This document shows positions 1-11,420 of a stretch of DNA of 64,000 nucleotides, piece by piece. Within the stretch, counting starts at the first letter, position 1. Every line of letters starts with the position of its first letter. Origin of the DNA: Chlorops oryzae (taxonomy: Eukaryota > Arthropoda > Insecta > Diptera > Chloropidae); the NCBI GenBank assembly GCA_020466095.1, contig CM035808.1, positions 1,410,190 to 1,474,189 on the forward strand. Reading direction: 5' to 3'. The notes under the pieces are model-generated. The model searched no databases and was not told the DNA's origin. It was given only the letters and a program-made list of their open reading frames with translations. The position numbers and the translations under genes were made by a program.

Positions 1-661
1 AATGTTTAAAACGGATTTTTTGCGATCATTTTTCTATAGAAAACAGAAGAAAAGGGATTTTTGTTAAACACTCTAAAGCCAAACGGCGCCGAAATACTGG
101 CAACACTGGCACGGACGATGCCATAAAATCAATCACAAATTTTTTTAAGAGCTTTTTAAATCGTTTTTCAATTTTTTCCCTCGCCATGCTCCGCACATGT
201 CATTGGGTTACGATTAGCAGCTAAAAGAGGAAAATTGCCATCAATTTGAACTGCGAAGGAACTGCAATCGTGCACAGAGCTCTATTCTCTGCCCGCTTAA
301 TGGCTGAATGTGATGATTTCAATTAGCTTTTAAGGGTCTCTCGTATTCAATGATTTTTTATTGACATTGAGAGACAAGGATAATTTTTGATCGCTCGGAC
401 ATTAAAGAGTTTAGAATCGATGATTTGAAGGACTTTCTGATGGGCATCCTTCGAGAGTTCAAACAATTTTTAATTGAATAAATTTTATATTTTCTTTCAA
501 TTGAAATAATTGGAGGGAAGTTCGTGGTATCGAAGCAAAAAATGGGCATTAAAGCATTAAATGTCATGGGATGGAAGAAGTGGATGCATATGAAATTTTT
601 TTTTTGTATTTGCGCTGGGAAGGAGGAACTTTTAAATTGATTGAAATCGGTTAACCACTCG

Positions 662-918
662 AACAGAAAATACTTAAATTCGGCACCTTAAGGTATGCAT
701 TTGAATATTTAAGAACCAATTAATATTAATTTAAGACTATATAACGGAGCTTAATTAGGGCTTTAAAGATTTATGCATATCTTTCAAAAATCTTCTTCAA
801 GATGTACCTCATTAAATGGGCAAACCTCCAACAGTGAAAAGATTTGTTACTATCGGAAATATTCGGAATATTTATATGCATAATTTTGGGTACTACATTT
901 AAATATATTCTGTTGCCC
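662..918. mobile_element. Short inverted-repeat element, family A (AACAGAAAATA ends)
   Basis: The left end AACAGAAAATACTTAAATTC with ...AAGGTATGCATTTGAATATT is matched in reverse by the right end, which contains ATATGCATAATTTTGGGTA and TATATTCTGTTGCC. There is no coding capacity, so this is a non-autonomous DNA element. Relatives lie at 18374-18630, 43264-43475 and 43973-44394. Confidence 0.65.
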
Positions 919-931
919 TAGTCATAACAAG

Positions 932-1015
932 AGCTCGGATTTTGAATATTTTGATATTTTTGCATTTTTGTTTGAATTTTTTTGATTATTTTTATTTTCA
1001 TTTCTTTTTTACATC
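932..1015. repeat. GCTCGGATTTTGAAT repeat fragment
   Basis: Starts GAGCTCGGATTTTGAATATT and runs into TTTTGCATTTTTGTTTGAAT. This matches the beginnings of the longer repeats at 38190 and 57303, so it is a fragment of that family. It directly follows the family A element. Confidence 0.55.
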
Positions 1016-1177
1016 ATGTAAGCGAAAATTGCTCAATTTTTACCTTAAAGTATGCAACAAATTTTTGTTAAATTTTTTTGAGAGCATAACGGTACAAAAT
1101 TTTACAACCTGAAGAGTAAAATATTAATTTCTTATGCCAAATTGTAGAGGACTTTACTATATTTGAAAATTTATCAT

Positions 1178-1598
1178 TACACCGATAGAAAAAGGTAGTT
1201 ATATTAACTGAAAAAGCAGGTTAAAATAACCGAGTTCACCGTTAATTGTTAGCTTATGTGTAGTAGCGGTCAATTCAACAGTACAAACATAATTAGTTAA
1301 TGAAAAAAAAATGCAGAAAAATTCCCGCTGCCAGCAGGGATAGAACCCCGAAGCTCACGGGTGTCGAGTCACAGCTTAAACAACTGAGCTATCGAAACCT
1401 CCGGAGACGGTTGATCAGAATGCGAACTTATACGTCTAAGTGAACGAAAGCGAATTTGAACATAAAAATTAACTGTTATTCAACTGTTCATTTGACTGCC
1501 TTTTTCAGTGCATTTAACGCGGAATACAGTTTATTTGACCACTCTTACTTTAACTGTTCTAAGTTGTTGATTTAACTGTTGTTATTTCTCTCGGTGTA
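1178..1598. mobile_element. Inverted-repeat element (TACACCGAKAGAAA ends) with internal tRNA-like sequence
   Basis: The left end TACACCGATAGAAA matches the reverse of the right end TTTCTCTCGGTGTA. Subterminal GTTAACTGTT-like motifs recur on both sides. The length is 421 bp with no protein. A tRNA-like sequence lies inside, at 1328-1403. Confidence 0.65.
1328..1403 (-). repeat. tRNA-like sequence (SINE head or tRNA relic)
   Basis: On the minus strand it reads GGTTTCGATAGCTCAGTTG (box A like) and, about 40 bases later, GGGGTTCTATCCC (box B like, one key base changed). Stem pairing is poor outside these boxes. It is a polymerase III promoter relic rather than a working tRNA gene. Confidence 0.55.
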
Positions 1599-2740
1599 CT
1601 TTTCCTCATTTCGATATAAATACATATAAAAAATATAGAAAAAATATAGAAATTATGAAGCCTCTTTTTGGAGGCTTCTGAAATTATTAGAAAAAATTTA
1701 ATTAATGATACGCAGAAATAATGCCTCAATCCCTTGAAAAATATTGATTTTTGAGGGGAAAAACCGCGTGGTGCAACATCTACACCTTTGCTAAAAAAAA
1801 ATATAAAAAATTTCTTGAAAAACTTAGGCCCGTGAGCTTCCAGGAAAAGCAAGTGTGAGAACAAAAGTATTTAATTTGGGACACCCTAGTGTATATTCTC
1901 CTTTCTAAATACCTATTTAAAGGGCTAAGAGATTCTCGGTAAGAGAGGCTGGGCATTCCTTCTCAAACACACGATGACAAAATTTGATTTAAAATAAAAA
2001 AGGATAATGATTTAGCGTCTCATTCAGTTTATAAAGATCAGTGAAAATATCCTCGAAAAACAAAAACTTAGCAATAGGGATCAACAAGTTCAGCCCTCAT
2101 TTCCGTCCTTCCAAAGGACATTATATGTACATTCTCAACTTCTTAATCAAATACGTTTATTGAGATATTGATGAATAAAAAAAATCCGTTTTCGAATGAT
2201 TCATTTCAGTTAAACTTCATTTGCATGCCTAAATCCATTTAAATTTGCTCAACAACGACCGCATCCTCGTTCGGCTATTCTCATTTCTTCGACTTTTTCA
2301 ATTCGATTGTTGATTTCTATGCAATAAAATAAAATTCTCGACTACACTTTTATTGCTTCCCTCGGTCGCTCGTTCGCTCATTCGTTCGTTCGAGGCAAAA
2401 GAGTTAAATCTCATTTGCGGAAGAGGAATAGGAAGCGGAAGGGATAGAGCCAGTGCGGGTACGAGTACGACTACTTGACGATAGCGATAGGATGCCACGA
2501 ATGTTGTTGCATAAAACCTTCATGAATAGTGCATATGCGCCTCGTGCCGCATAATAATGAGTGCGGCCAAGACCGTTTCGACATCAAAGACCTTCAATAG
2601 TCTCTCTTTTTATTTAAAAAAAAACATTTTTTTTATCCTTTGCACTTTTGCTTATTTAGTCTTCGCAGAGAATATTTACAATTCAATACGATTCGATTCA
2701 TTGCCATTCGATTTGATACAAATCGAAAGGATACACACAA

Positions 2741-2764
2741 CCCACACACACACACACACACACC
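2741..2764. repeat. CA microsatellite
   Basis: About eleven CA units just upstream of the K2P cap exon. Confidence 0.9.
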
Positions 2765-2910
2765 TGAGTATATAGAAGCAGATGAACTTGTTTGTATCGA
2801 TGCAACCTTTTTCGTGTTCCCCAAACCCGGCGTATCCCCCCAACCACTGTTCGTAGTATTTATTAAAACCGATTTGATTTCTTATTCGATTTCAATTTTC
2901 TGCTTTGTAG

Positions 2911-3007
2911 GACGGTTGATCGTCTGTGGTCGATTACGGAGGATCTGAATATATTATACAAGGAAAATTGGACACGTTTGGCCGCACAGGAGGTTCAACA
3001 CTTTCAG
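2911..3007 (+). CDS. K2P potassium channel, internal exon (extracellular cap)
   Basis: This is an internal exon of a two-pore-domain potassium channel, a dimeric plasma-membrane leak channel that helps set resting potential. A pyrimidine-rich acceptor ending in tttgtag precedes it and the donor CAG|gtgagc follows. After one base that completes a split codon, it reads 32 codons beginning TVDRLWSITEDLNILYKENW and ending EVQHFQ. Known K2P channels have an amphipathic extracellular cap between M1 and pore 1, and this segment matches that: alternating acidic and hydrophobic residues and an N-W-T glycosylation sequon. No cysteine is present in the cap residues seen here, although many K2P caps carry one for an inter-subunit disulphide. 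The downstream intron is phase 0 and joins in frame to the next exon. The start codon and M1 must lie upstream of the window. The exon is too short to stand alone, so the call rests on splice sites, frame and fit to the next exons. Confidence 0.9.
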
Positions 3008-3434
3008 GTGAGCATGTAATTTATTTAATGGCTTCTCTTCTTCAGATTGCATGCATATTATTGGAATTTGTTCCTGACATTTCCATTTCGTTCTCTAATC
3101 CTTTTCGGAGCTTTTCTTTTTCTTTTTTCATGTTTTTGTTTTTTTTTCTCTTCATTTTTGTATGTTCTGCGTATTCTTCTTCGATGGCTCGTTCGTTTTT
3201 ATTCTGTTATTTGCTTTTATTTATTTTTCCATTCTTTCATTCTTTTTTGTGACATTTATTTTTTCGACATTTCGTCCGTTTTTCGATTTTTCTTGTTACA
3301 TTTTCTGTTTTCTCTTTTCCGTTTCCCATTATCCATTTCCCTTTTCCATTCCGATTTCCATCGCCATCGCCTTGGCTGCTATGGAATTTCCTTGTCCGTT
3401 CTTTATACTCATATTGCGTAATTATATTTTGCAG
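3008..3434 (+). other. K2P intron, 427 bp
   Basis: This is a GT-AG intron (gtgagc to tttgcag) between two cap exons, phase 0. It is strongly T-rich, with long runs of TTTC and TTTG. The open frames across it are low-complexity and have no start or homology I recognise. I see nothing else in it. Confidence 0.88.
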
Positions 3435-3564
3435 GACACTCTCCTCCGGGCTGTGCGTCAATCGAAAATCTATCAACCGGGCGGCGCTCAAGTGAATCCA
3501 CCCACACACAAGTGGACCTATGCCTCGGCGTTCCTATATTCGTTGACGCTGATAACCACGATAG
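3435..3564 (+). CDS. K2P potassium channel, internal exon (end of cap and first half of pore 1)
   Basis: This exon follows ttttgcag and ends at the donor ATAG|gtgagt. It encodes 43 codons plus one base: DTLLRAVRQSKIYQPGG, then a proline-rich stretch with HKWTYASAFLYSLTLITTI. In known K2P channels the W...AF.YS.T.ITTIGYG block is the first pore helix and the start of selectivity filter 1. The exon stops after the isoleucine, and its last base G is the first base of the filter glycine codon. The filter is therefore split by a phase-1 intron; its remainder (GYGG) begins the exon at 35899. The joined reading TTIGYGG is exactly what the family requires, which confirms both splice sites. The next intron is over 32 kb. 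Within the K2P family this looks like an insect TWiK-type channel; I could not decide which Drosophila paralogue it matches, so no symbol is given. Confidence 0.95.
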
Positions 3565-4164
3565 GTGAGTAGGTTGTGAGTTAGTTCAATCGCGCCTAAT
3601 CCGCTGAATTTATTTATCCCACATACAACGCGCCCGTGTATTTATCGTGCCTCTAATGTCTCCTAACGCTCGTATGTGGAACGAAACGTTACGAGTATAT
3701 TGCGCCGTGGCGGGGGGTTTTTTGTGAACCTATATAAAGCTGGCCTTTGGCTTTCGCTTTTCCACTTTTCCACATTTCTGCTTTTCCACATTTGGCACAT
3801 AAGACCACATACTTGATTTGCAAGGCTTGCTTAAGAGCGGAATTTATTTTTCAATTTTTTATATCCCGATTTTTTTTTTATTTTTTTTATTTTTTGAGTC
3901 GGTCCTTTCGGTGCGTGAGGATTTTGTAACAGCATGAATGAAATTTATTTCTGATATCATCGGAATCAAATTATTATCTGGCTGGAAGTCATATTTAAGC
4001 TTGCGTGGAAAGGTTTGCTATGTCATCTTTAACCTATTATCTCCCACTGTTTTTTTTCTAAAGATTTTTTTTTGTAATTCTGAAGGCTTAAAGCGTTTTT
4101 TAGAAAAAAAAAAAATACTTTCAATTAGAGGAAATGTGGTTTAAAGTTAACATTTAAAGTAGGT

Positions 4165-4990
4165 ATGGCCTGAAAATATCGATACTTAGAAAGATCGATA
4201 TTTTTGAAACATCGATACAAAATTTTTGAGTGATTTTTTTTAAATTTCGATATATGGGAAATCGGTACGTAAAGTCCAATATCGAAGAACGATATTTTTC
4301 GATCACCGCCTGTGTCTTTCGGGGAAAGAGATGCATGTTTGATGTTCAAAACAAGTATTTTGTTCAAAAAAAAAAGAGCTCAGAATCAAAATGGTTGATA
4401 TATCGATAAATCGATATGATTTTGCGATAAATAAATATCGATAATGTGTTAAGTCGATATTATCGAATGTGATACTTTTTCTAATATCGACCATCCCTAT
4501 TTAAAAGCTTTTAAACACTTGCAAAAAAATATCGATAATATCGAAAATATCGAAATATCGCAACGATATTTGTACTAGATACTTTATTTTTTTGATATTT
4601 CGATGTATCGATAATGGTTTTGGGAGTATCGAAATGCGATATTTTTTTTTGTTGTCAATAAGAAAAACAGTGTTGCCAAATCAGTGCTTTTTATCACTAA
4701 GACGAGATTTGCACAATAAGACTAACATTTTTGTTTTGTCAAGAGACGCACGGGGAAGAAAGAAAAATGCTTCCATATCACAATCCCATTCGTCCCTTAT
4801 TAAAAAAAAGGTATGTTTTTTAAGTACTAGGGGAGTTGGAACTAATAAAACACTAGAGTTTAACTATACTCAGGGTATGTACTGCCGATATATCGATATT
4901 TTTTTCAAATAATATTTTGTCGATATTCGATATAGTTTTGAAATAACGAAATATCAAATATCGATATGCTTTTATTCTGGACACCCCTAG
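4165..4990. mobile_element. TATCGATA-rich inverted-repeat DNA (element remnants)
   Basis: Dense ATATCGATA motifs on both strands. One edge reads GGTATGGCCTGAAAATATCG, and TATCGACCATCCCTA lies near 4485; a second block ends GGACACCCCTAG. The edges resemble the better-preserved element at 59495-60133. There is no coding capacity. Confidence 0.55.
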
Positions 4991-5113
4991 TACGATGGTG
5001 TGATTTCGAAGTGAGTTTCTATATGGTGAGAATTTTTTAAAAAGAAGTATCTAATTTTTTTTCTCCCGACTAGAAGCAGGATAGGGCCGAAAGTTGAGGT
5101 AAAAATGCATTAA

Positions 5114-6448
5114 AATTTTTTTCGGGTCGATCAAAAAGTTTCCGGATTTTTTTTTTTTTTTTGGATCTATATTGCATATTATTTAGCATCTAAATTATAA
5201 TAATACCAAGCCTCTCGAGATAAGAAAAAAGGAAAAGATTAATAATTTTTTCGGGTCGATCAAAAAGTTTACGGATTTTTTTTTTTTTTTTTTTTGGATT
5301 TATATTGCATATTATTTAGCATCTAAATATATAATAATACCAAGCCTCTCGAGATAAGAAAAAAGGAAAAGATTAATAATTTTTTCGGGTCGATCAAAAA
5401 GTTTCGGATTTTTTTTTTTTTTTTTTTTTTGGATTTATATTGCATATTATTTAGCATCTAAATAATAATAATACCAAGCCTCTCGAGATAAGAAAAAAGG
5501 AAAAGATTAATAATTTTTTCGGGTCGATCAAAAAGTTTACGGATTTTTTTTTTTTTTTTTTTTTGGATTTATATTGCATATTATTTAGCATCTAAATAAT
5601 AATAATACCAAGCCTCTCGAGATAAGAAAAAAGGAAAAGATTAATAATTTTTTCGGGTCGATCAAAAAGTTTCCGGATTTTTTTTTTTTTTTTTTTGTGG
5701 ATTTATATTGCATATTATTTAGCATCTAAATAATAATAATACCAAGCCTCTCGAGATAAGAAAAAAGGAAAAGATTAATAATTTTTTCGGGTCGATCAAA
5801 AAGTTTACGGATTTTTTTTTTTTTTTTTTTTTGTGGATTTATATTGCATATTATTTAGCATCTAAATAATAATAATACCAAGCCTCTCGAGATAAGAAAA
5901 AAGGAAAAGATTAATAATTTTTTCGGGTCGATCAAAAAGTTTACGGATTTTTTTTTTTTTTTTTTTGTGGATTTATATTGCATATTATTTAGCATCTAAA
6001 TAATAATAATACCAAGCCTCTCGAGATAAGAAAAAAGGAAAAGATTAATAATTTTTTCGGGTCGATCAAAAAGTTTCCGGATTTTTTTTTTTTTTTTTTT
6101 TTTTTTGGATCTATATTGCATATTATTTAGCATCTAAATTATAATAATACCAAGCCTCTCGAGATAAGAAAAAAGGAAAAGATTAATAATTTTTTCGGGT
6201 CGATCAAAAAGTTTCCGGATTTTTTTTTTTTTTTTTTTTTTGGATCTATATTGCATATTATTTAGCATCTAAATTATAATAATACCAAGCCTCTCGAGAT
6301 AAGAAAAAAGGAAAAGATTAATAATTTTTTCGGGTCGATCAAAAAGTTTCCGGATTTTTTTTTTTTTTTTTGGATCTATATTGCATATTATTTAGCATCT
6401 AAATTATAATAATACCAAGCCTCTCGAGATAAGAAAAAAGGAAAAGAA
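5114..6448. repeat. Tandem satellite, about 133-bp unit, ten copies
   Basis: Each unit contains CGGGTCGATCAAAAAGTTT, a T-run of about 15-24, GCATATTATTTAGCATCTAA, then CCAAGCCTCTCGAGATAAG and AAAAAAGGAAAAG. TTCC and TTAC variants alternate irregularly. The copies are nearly identical except for T-run length, implying recent amplification or homogenisation inside the intron. Confidence 0.95.
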
Positions 6449-9259
6449 AAAAAAAAATTGAAATTCCCTAAAACATAAACGGATGGAGAAGAGAATGAAA
6501 ATCCCGTCTTGGCCCCCTCTCCCTCTCACTCAGCAACGTCCGTCCATCTGTGAGCAGATGTGACAGAGACAGAAGCTCCTCATGCGTAAAAAGCGCAACA
6601 GAGTAATTTTCAATTTTTGATTCGGATCGCTTGCCCCATGGGCGACCGAGATGAGAGCTTAGCATATTAGAGGAAAGTCGAAAGAAACCAACCGTAGCGC
6701 ACACGCACACATGCTCTGGAAATTGAAATCTGCTTAAAATTCAGTTTTCTGATCATAAAGCATGAGGTTAACCTATGTGGATGGGCATATGTGTGTGTGT
6801 GTGTGTGTGCGTGTGCGCCTCAAGTGAATCCATGCGAAGTAAATTCTCGTTGGAGTAAAGGTCAAGTTATTTTTTTTTTTAACACAAAAGTAGGTACATA
6901 AGTCATTCGTTTTATATAAGGATCTCTGGAACTTATGGCACTGGGAGCTATGCTATATGTACAAACATATGTACTTTAAGTTTACTTTAAGTTTTCGGAG
7001 CTTGCGAAAAATGCCTACGGCCACTCGAGGTGTTAATGCTTATTTTTGGTGTAAGTTCGAGTACTCGAAGCTTGTGGGTACTTGAAATTATTTTTTAAAC
7101 CGAAAAATGTTTTTAAAAAAATGCGTTTGAGCGTTGCCAGAAAGAGAGGAAGCGAGCGAAATGAAGTGCGTCTTAAGTTGATTAGCAGGCAGGCAGCACT
7201 TAATTGAAGCTGAAGGCAATTCGAGAAAGAAATTGCTTGAAAATTCTGCTTCTTTTATGTGATTTGAGAATAGTTTCTGGGGGTATTTGAGCGAAGCGAA
7301 TAAAAGTTGTAAAATAAGAGCTCAATTAATCTCATCATTGTGAGTGAATTAAAAGGCACTCACTGCCAGCAGTCGACTCAAGGCCAAAATGTTTGCATTC
7401 TTAAGTGAAACCGATTTGACCATTGAGGGTTTTCTGCGCTTTATTTTCAATTTTTTTGTTTTTTTTTTGTATTAAGCGAAAGAGAGAGAGAGAGTGATCA
7501 AGAGACAGGGAGGAAGCGAAAGCCGCACGAACACAGAACCATAAGATATCTTAATTGTGAGTTTTTGAAACTTGCTTCGACTTCGGAAGCTTGAAAGTTG
7601 AAAGTTGAAAAGTTTTATCTACTCATTTGGCCATGAGAATCAAATTGAAGCATTTATTAAAACGCCACAAATTTCCATGCACCACCTACCGCAGACCGCA
7701 GTGTACCCCTCCACCGCACCAACCGACCACACATAACGACTTTCCGGGAGGAGAGCCCGAGCTCGAGATTCAGCTGGAGCGAGTGAGGGATCCATCGAGT
7801 ATGCAACGTAAATGTGGTTGTCTGTCTTCCTATCTATCGGTCTGTCAATTAATCTTTTTCCACGCTGCCATGCATTCCCATTCGTTTGCTAAATTGAGCG
7901 GAAATTGAACTCATTTTCGTGCTTTTTCAATTTCATTTTGCAGTTCATTTTACAAAATGACTTTTGAGTTCTCTCACAATCATCCTTCGAACACCTTCCG
8001 GATTTGGCCCTCCCCCTTTTGCACCTATCTTCGTTCAGGCTGGATATAAAAACTTTCTATAATGTAACTCAAATATCACTCATATCTGTTGGGCACACAC
8101 ATAGACACCATCACACCCAAATGCATACTTATTTGCTCAGAATATAAACGCCTCCGGTGGCCAATCGCACGATGAGTTTTCGCCATTTTTTTTTTTGGCT
8201 TTCCAACTGTTTTTTTTTTTTTTTTAGTTTTTTCTTTGAAAAAGTGTTTTTTTCCTTTAATTCGTTCATTTTGGCAGTAAATTGTTACGTTGAGTGGAAG
8301 AATTTTCTACAACAAAAACAAAGTTCAATGAAAGTAGCAAAAAAAAAAAACGATTTAAACTAAAAGCTTTCGCAGCAACGGAGAAACGAGGACGAGGACT
8401 AGGACGACGACTTAACGATGTTCAAAAGAGCAGAAGAGAAAATTTCATGTTATTCAATAGCAATTCAGTTTGAGATGCATTTTTTTTTCTTCTGTTTGTC
8501 ATTGTTGAAAATCGCGTTAACATTCGATTTCGTGTTCGTTTTCGTTTTCGATTTTTCGTCCTTAAAATTTGTTCTCTTTTATCTTCATCATCGAAAATCG
8601 TGGCGATACGATAAGAAAGAATATCTGAAAATAGCAAAAAAAAAACTGCGACGTACCTTCGGCCATGTCTTGTTGCTGTGTCGTGACAAAAGAATTTATT
8701 ATCCTGTCAATAAATCCTGAGAAAAATATAAATTATTTGGGCAATAATTGTGTGTTCTTTGGCAAGATAAAACTCTCAATGATCGAATGCGAAGACGATT
8801 ATGATACGAAGAGTGTTCAAAGAGTTTGGGCGATTTCCTCTTGATTTGGCGAATTCAGACCTGATAAATATGGAATCATTATTAATGATTATTTTTTATA
8901 TTTGGCTCATAAATTATGATTTCGACTGCCAAATAATCGGTAAATTATCAGGATTATTACAAATTAATGAAAAATCAAAAATAGTACAAATTATCAAAAG
9001 TTAAAACCTGAGGAACTATGTCAATCAAAAATTTTTCTTTATATAAGAATAATTAAAAGAACATCTTATGAGGAGATATTTCGGTTTGGCAGATTTTTGG
9101 AATAAATACCGTGCAGGACTGCCTATAAATACATTGTCCCAGCTAGCATTTTTGTTTGGAAATTTTTGATCAAAAGCGAGTCTTTTTCGAGTCGCCTTTC
9201 TGATTAAAAAGATCAAATATGCGCTCGTTTTCTGGTCAAAAATGATACTTTTGTAGGGA
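6449..9259. other. Intronic DNA, no gene seen
   Basis: Contains a TG microsatellite (about 6788-6810), an AG run (7480-7494) and several poly-T tracts. The longest open frame (7627-7908) has a composition and ending that look non-coding. Confidence 0.6.
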
Positions 9260-9269
9260 GATATTGAAA

Positions 9270-9640
9270 CCTTAGCCGCGACTCTTCTTAGGGAGTTTTT
9301 ATTTGATATTATTTGCGAGTCGTTTTTGAGTCATATTTGTTACTATTTTCGAGTCTTCTACGATCATTGCTATCATTTGGAAGTCTTTAGAGTCTATTTG
9401 CTATCATTAGGGAGTCTTCTACGACTCTATTTGCTATCATTTGGAGTCTTTTAGAGTCATATTTGCTATCATTTTGGAGTCTTTTAAGAGTCATATTTGC
9501 TATCATTTTGGAGTCTTCTACGACTCATATTTGCTATCATTTTGGAGTCTTTTAAGAATCATATTTGCTATCATTTTGGAGTGTGCTACGACTCATATTT
9601 GCTATCATTTTGGAGTCATCTACGACTCATATTTATAATC
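9270..9640. repeat. Tandem satellite, about 34-bp unit
   Basis: Roughly ten copies of a unit containing TTTGCTATCATTTTGGAGTC and TTCTACGACTCATA. Copies become more regular toward the right end. The word GAGTC is present in nearly every unit. Isolated relatives of this word occur to about 10130. Confidence 0.9.
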
Positions 9641-9769
9641 GATTACTTTCCAAAAATAAAAACAAAATAACAAATTTTTAAATCAATACATATTTTTTGG
9701 CTTTTCCCTTGAGTATGTCATGTTATATGTATTATTATAATAGATTCAAAAAAATTTTTTTTCCTTGAT

Positions 9770-9845
9770 TTATAAAGGATTTGAACCTAGAAACTCTCGG
9801 TTTCTAGTCCTGTGCTCACCCGTCGCCACCAAGCTTTCCAAATCG
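9770..9845 (-). repeat. tRNA-like sequence (SINE head or tRNA relic)
   Basis: On the minus strand the box B GGTTCAAATCC is perfect (positions 9777-9787), and about 40 bases before it TGGTGGCGACGGGTGAGC resembles box A. The acceptor stem does not pair well, so a functional tRNA is unlikely. It may head a tRNA-derived SINE. Confidence 0.5.
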
Positions 9846-10794
9846 AAAGTCATGGAAATTTTTCGTTTATAACTTTAAAGTCGAATTCCATTCAATTCAA
9901 TTTTGAGTCAAATATTGATTGATATATAAGATAGCAACAATTTGAATGATCATATTTCAATCCTATACGTGATTAATTGGCGATTGCTCTATGTTTTGTT
10001 TTTGTAATTTGAATACGATCGCTCTCGACATATTGGAGAGTTTTCGAGTCTTCTTTTAATCCGTGCATGTGATCAATCATTTTCTAATCATGAAAGGAGC
10101 TCGAAAAAGACTCGTAAATGAATCTTCTCATAAAACAGTCTTCCAAATGTTGGGTGGGATATGACTTTGAATCATCTGTGCTGGATAAAAAGTTTATTGC
10201 ATACTTACAGGGTCATTTTTAAACCGTCTTCTTCTGTTTTGGGATAAATGTTTTCAACTTTGCAGTGCCAAAACGGAATCAAAGAGCGCTCGGATGGCTA
10301 AATTGTAGTCGAAGGAGTTATTTGGTTTTCATTTTTCTTCATTTCAATGAAAAAACTTTTATAAAATTCGTATTGGTTTGGGAGATATGGATCAGAAATG
10401 GTAAAAAGAGGTGAAAATTTTTTACATTTTGAAGTTTTTTGCCATTTGTACCCACAATGAATGGAGTTTTTTGGGTCACTTATTAACACAATTCAATTTC
10501 TCTGAGTCTAAGGCTAAAACTTTGTTATAAACAGGAAAATAAAATATTGAACAGTTTACGGGATTTAGCCATAACTAAAAGCAAACAAGAACGCAACTTA
10601 GTTTTCGGCCATATGCTTCGAGATCGATTTACAATTGACCTGCAGTCAGCATGTCTAGCGCAGCATATCAATACTGAGAGTGTCCATATGGGCTCAAGTT
10701 TTTGTTAATATCTCCTAAAACTACCTTTTGATTTTGATAAAAATTTTTTAGTTAAAAGTCATACTCAGAGGTATTTTTTAGAAGTAGCGAGAAA

Positions 10795-11065
10795 GTGGCG
10801 CGAAAACGGGAATACACTGAAAAAAATTTATAATTTTTATTTTCTTTGTTGTGAAAGTTTTTTTCTCAGTGTAAAATTAAAAAAGTGACGCGAAAACGGG
10901 AATACACTGAAAAAATTTTTTTAAATTTTATTTTCTTTGTTGTGAAAGTTTTTTTCTCAGTGTAAAATTAAAAAAGTGACGCGAAAACGGGAATACACTG
11001 AAATTTTTTTTTTTAATTTAATTTTCTTTGTTGTGAAAGTTTTTTTCTCAGTGTAAAATTAAAAA
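10795..11065. repeat. Tandem block in left foldback arm, about 90-bp unit, three copies
   Basis: The unit contains GCGAAAACGGGAATACACTG, then an AT-rich stretch, TTTTCTTTGTTGTGAAAGTT and TCTCAGTGTAAAATT. Each unit is itself flanked by ACACTGA and TCAGTGT, so single units can fold back. Confidence 0.9.
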
Positions 11066-11282
11066 ATTTTTGTACTTTAAAAGGTAATCAGCACTGAAAA
11101 TTTTTTATCTAAATTCGTTATTTTATATTTGTTAGCTTAGAAAAGTTTTTTTTCAAGTGGCTAAAACCTAAAAATTTTTTTAAAATCCTTTCCTTTATGG
11201 GCCGATCGTGAGTCGGCAAGACCCTTTGTTTTCATACATACGTATTGCATACAGTTTTTTCAGGAGTTTTTTTCCGGTCTTT

Positions 11283-11420
11283 TATCAGTACAATTCTTTT
11301 CTCCAAGTCTAAGGCTAAAACTTTCCTATAGACAGGAAAATAAAAAACTGAGCACTTTACGAGATGTAGACATCAGTAAAGGGAAAAATATGAGCAACTT
11401 AATTCTCGACCACATTTTTC
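11283..11420. repeat. Diverged direct copy of the left-arm segment
   Basis: AGTCTAAGGCTAAAACTTTC, then ACAGGAAAATAAAAAACTGA, repeats the order seen at 10500-10620 with many substitutions, in the same orientation. It is an internal duplication within the foldback. Confidence 0.7.

Larger units (their letters stand above)
1..2910 (+). other. Upstream K2P intron (partial), no exon seen
   Basis: AT-rich intronic sequence up to the acceptor at 2909-2910. I looked for an M1 exon and found none. It contains the short inverted-repeat elements at 662-918 and 1178-1598, a CA microsatellite at about 2741-2764, and otherwise nothing recognisable. Short open frames here are low-complexity. Confidence 0.7.

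Noticed and set aside
1328..1403. Functional tRNA gene on the minus strand
   Set aside because: Box B has a changed key base and the stems do not pair; it also lies inside an inverted-repeat element.
2557..3572. Overlapping + strand Phe-rich frames around the first K2P exons
   Set aside because: They read T-rich intron sequence; only the splice-bounded 2911-3007 and 3435-3564 segments are exons.
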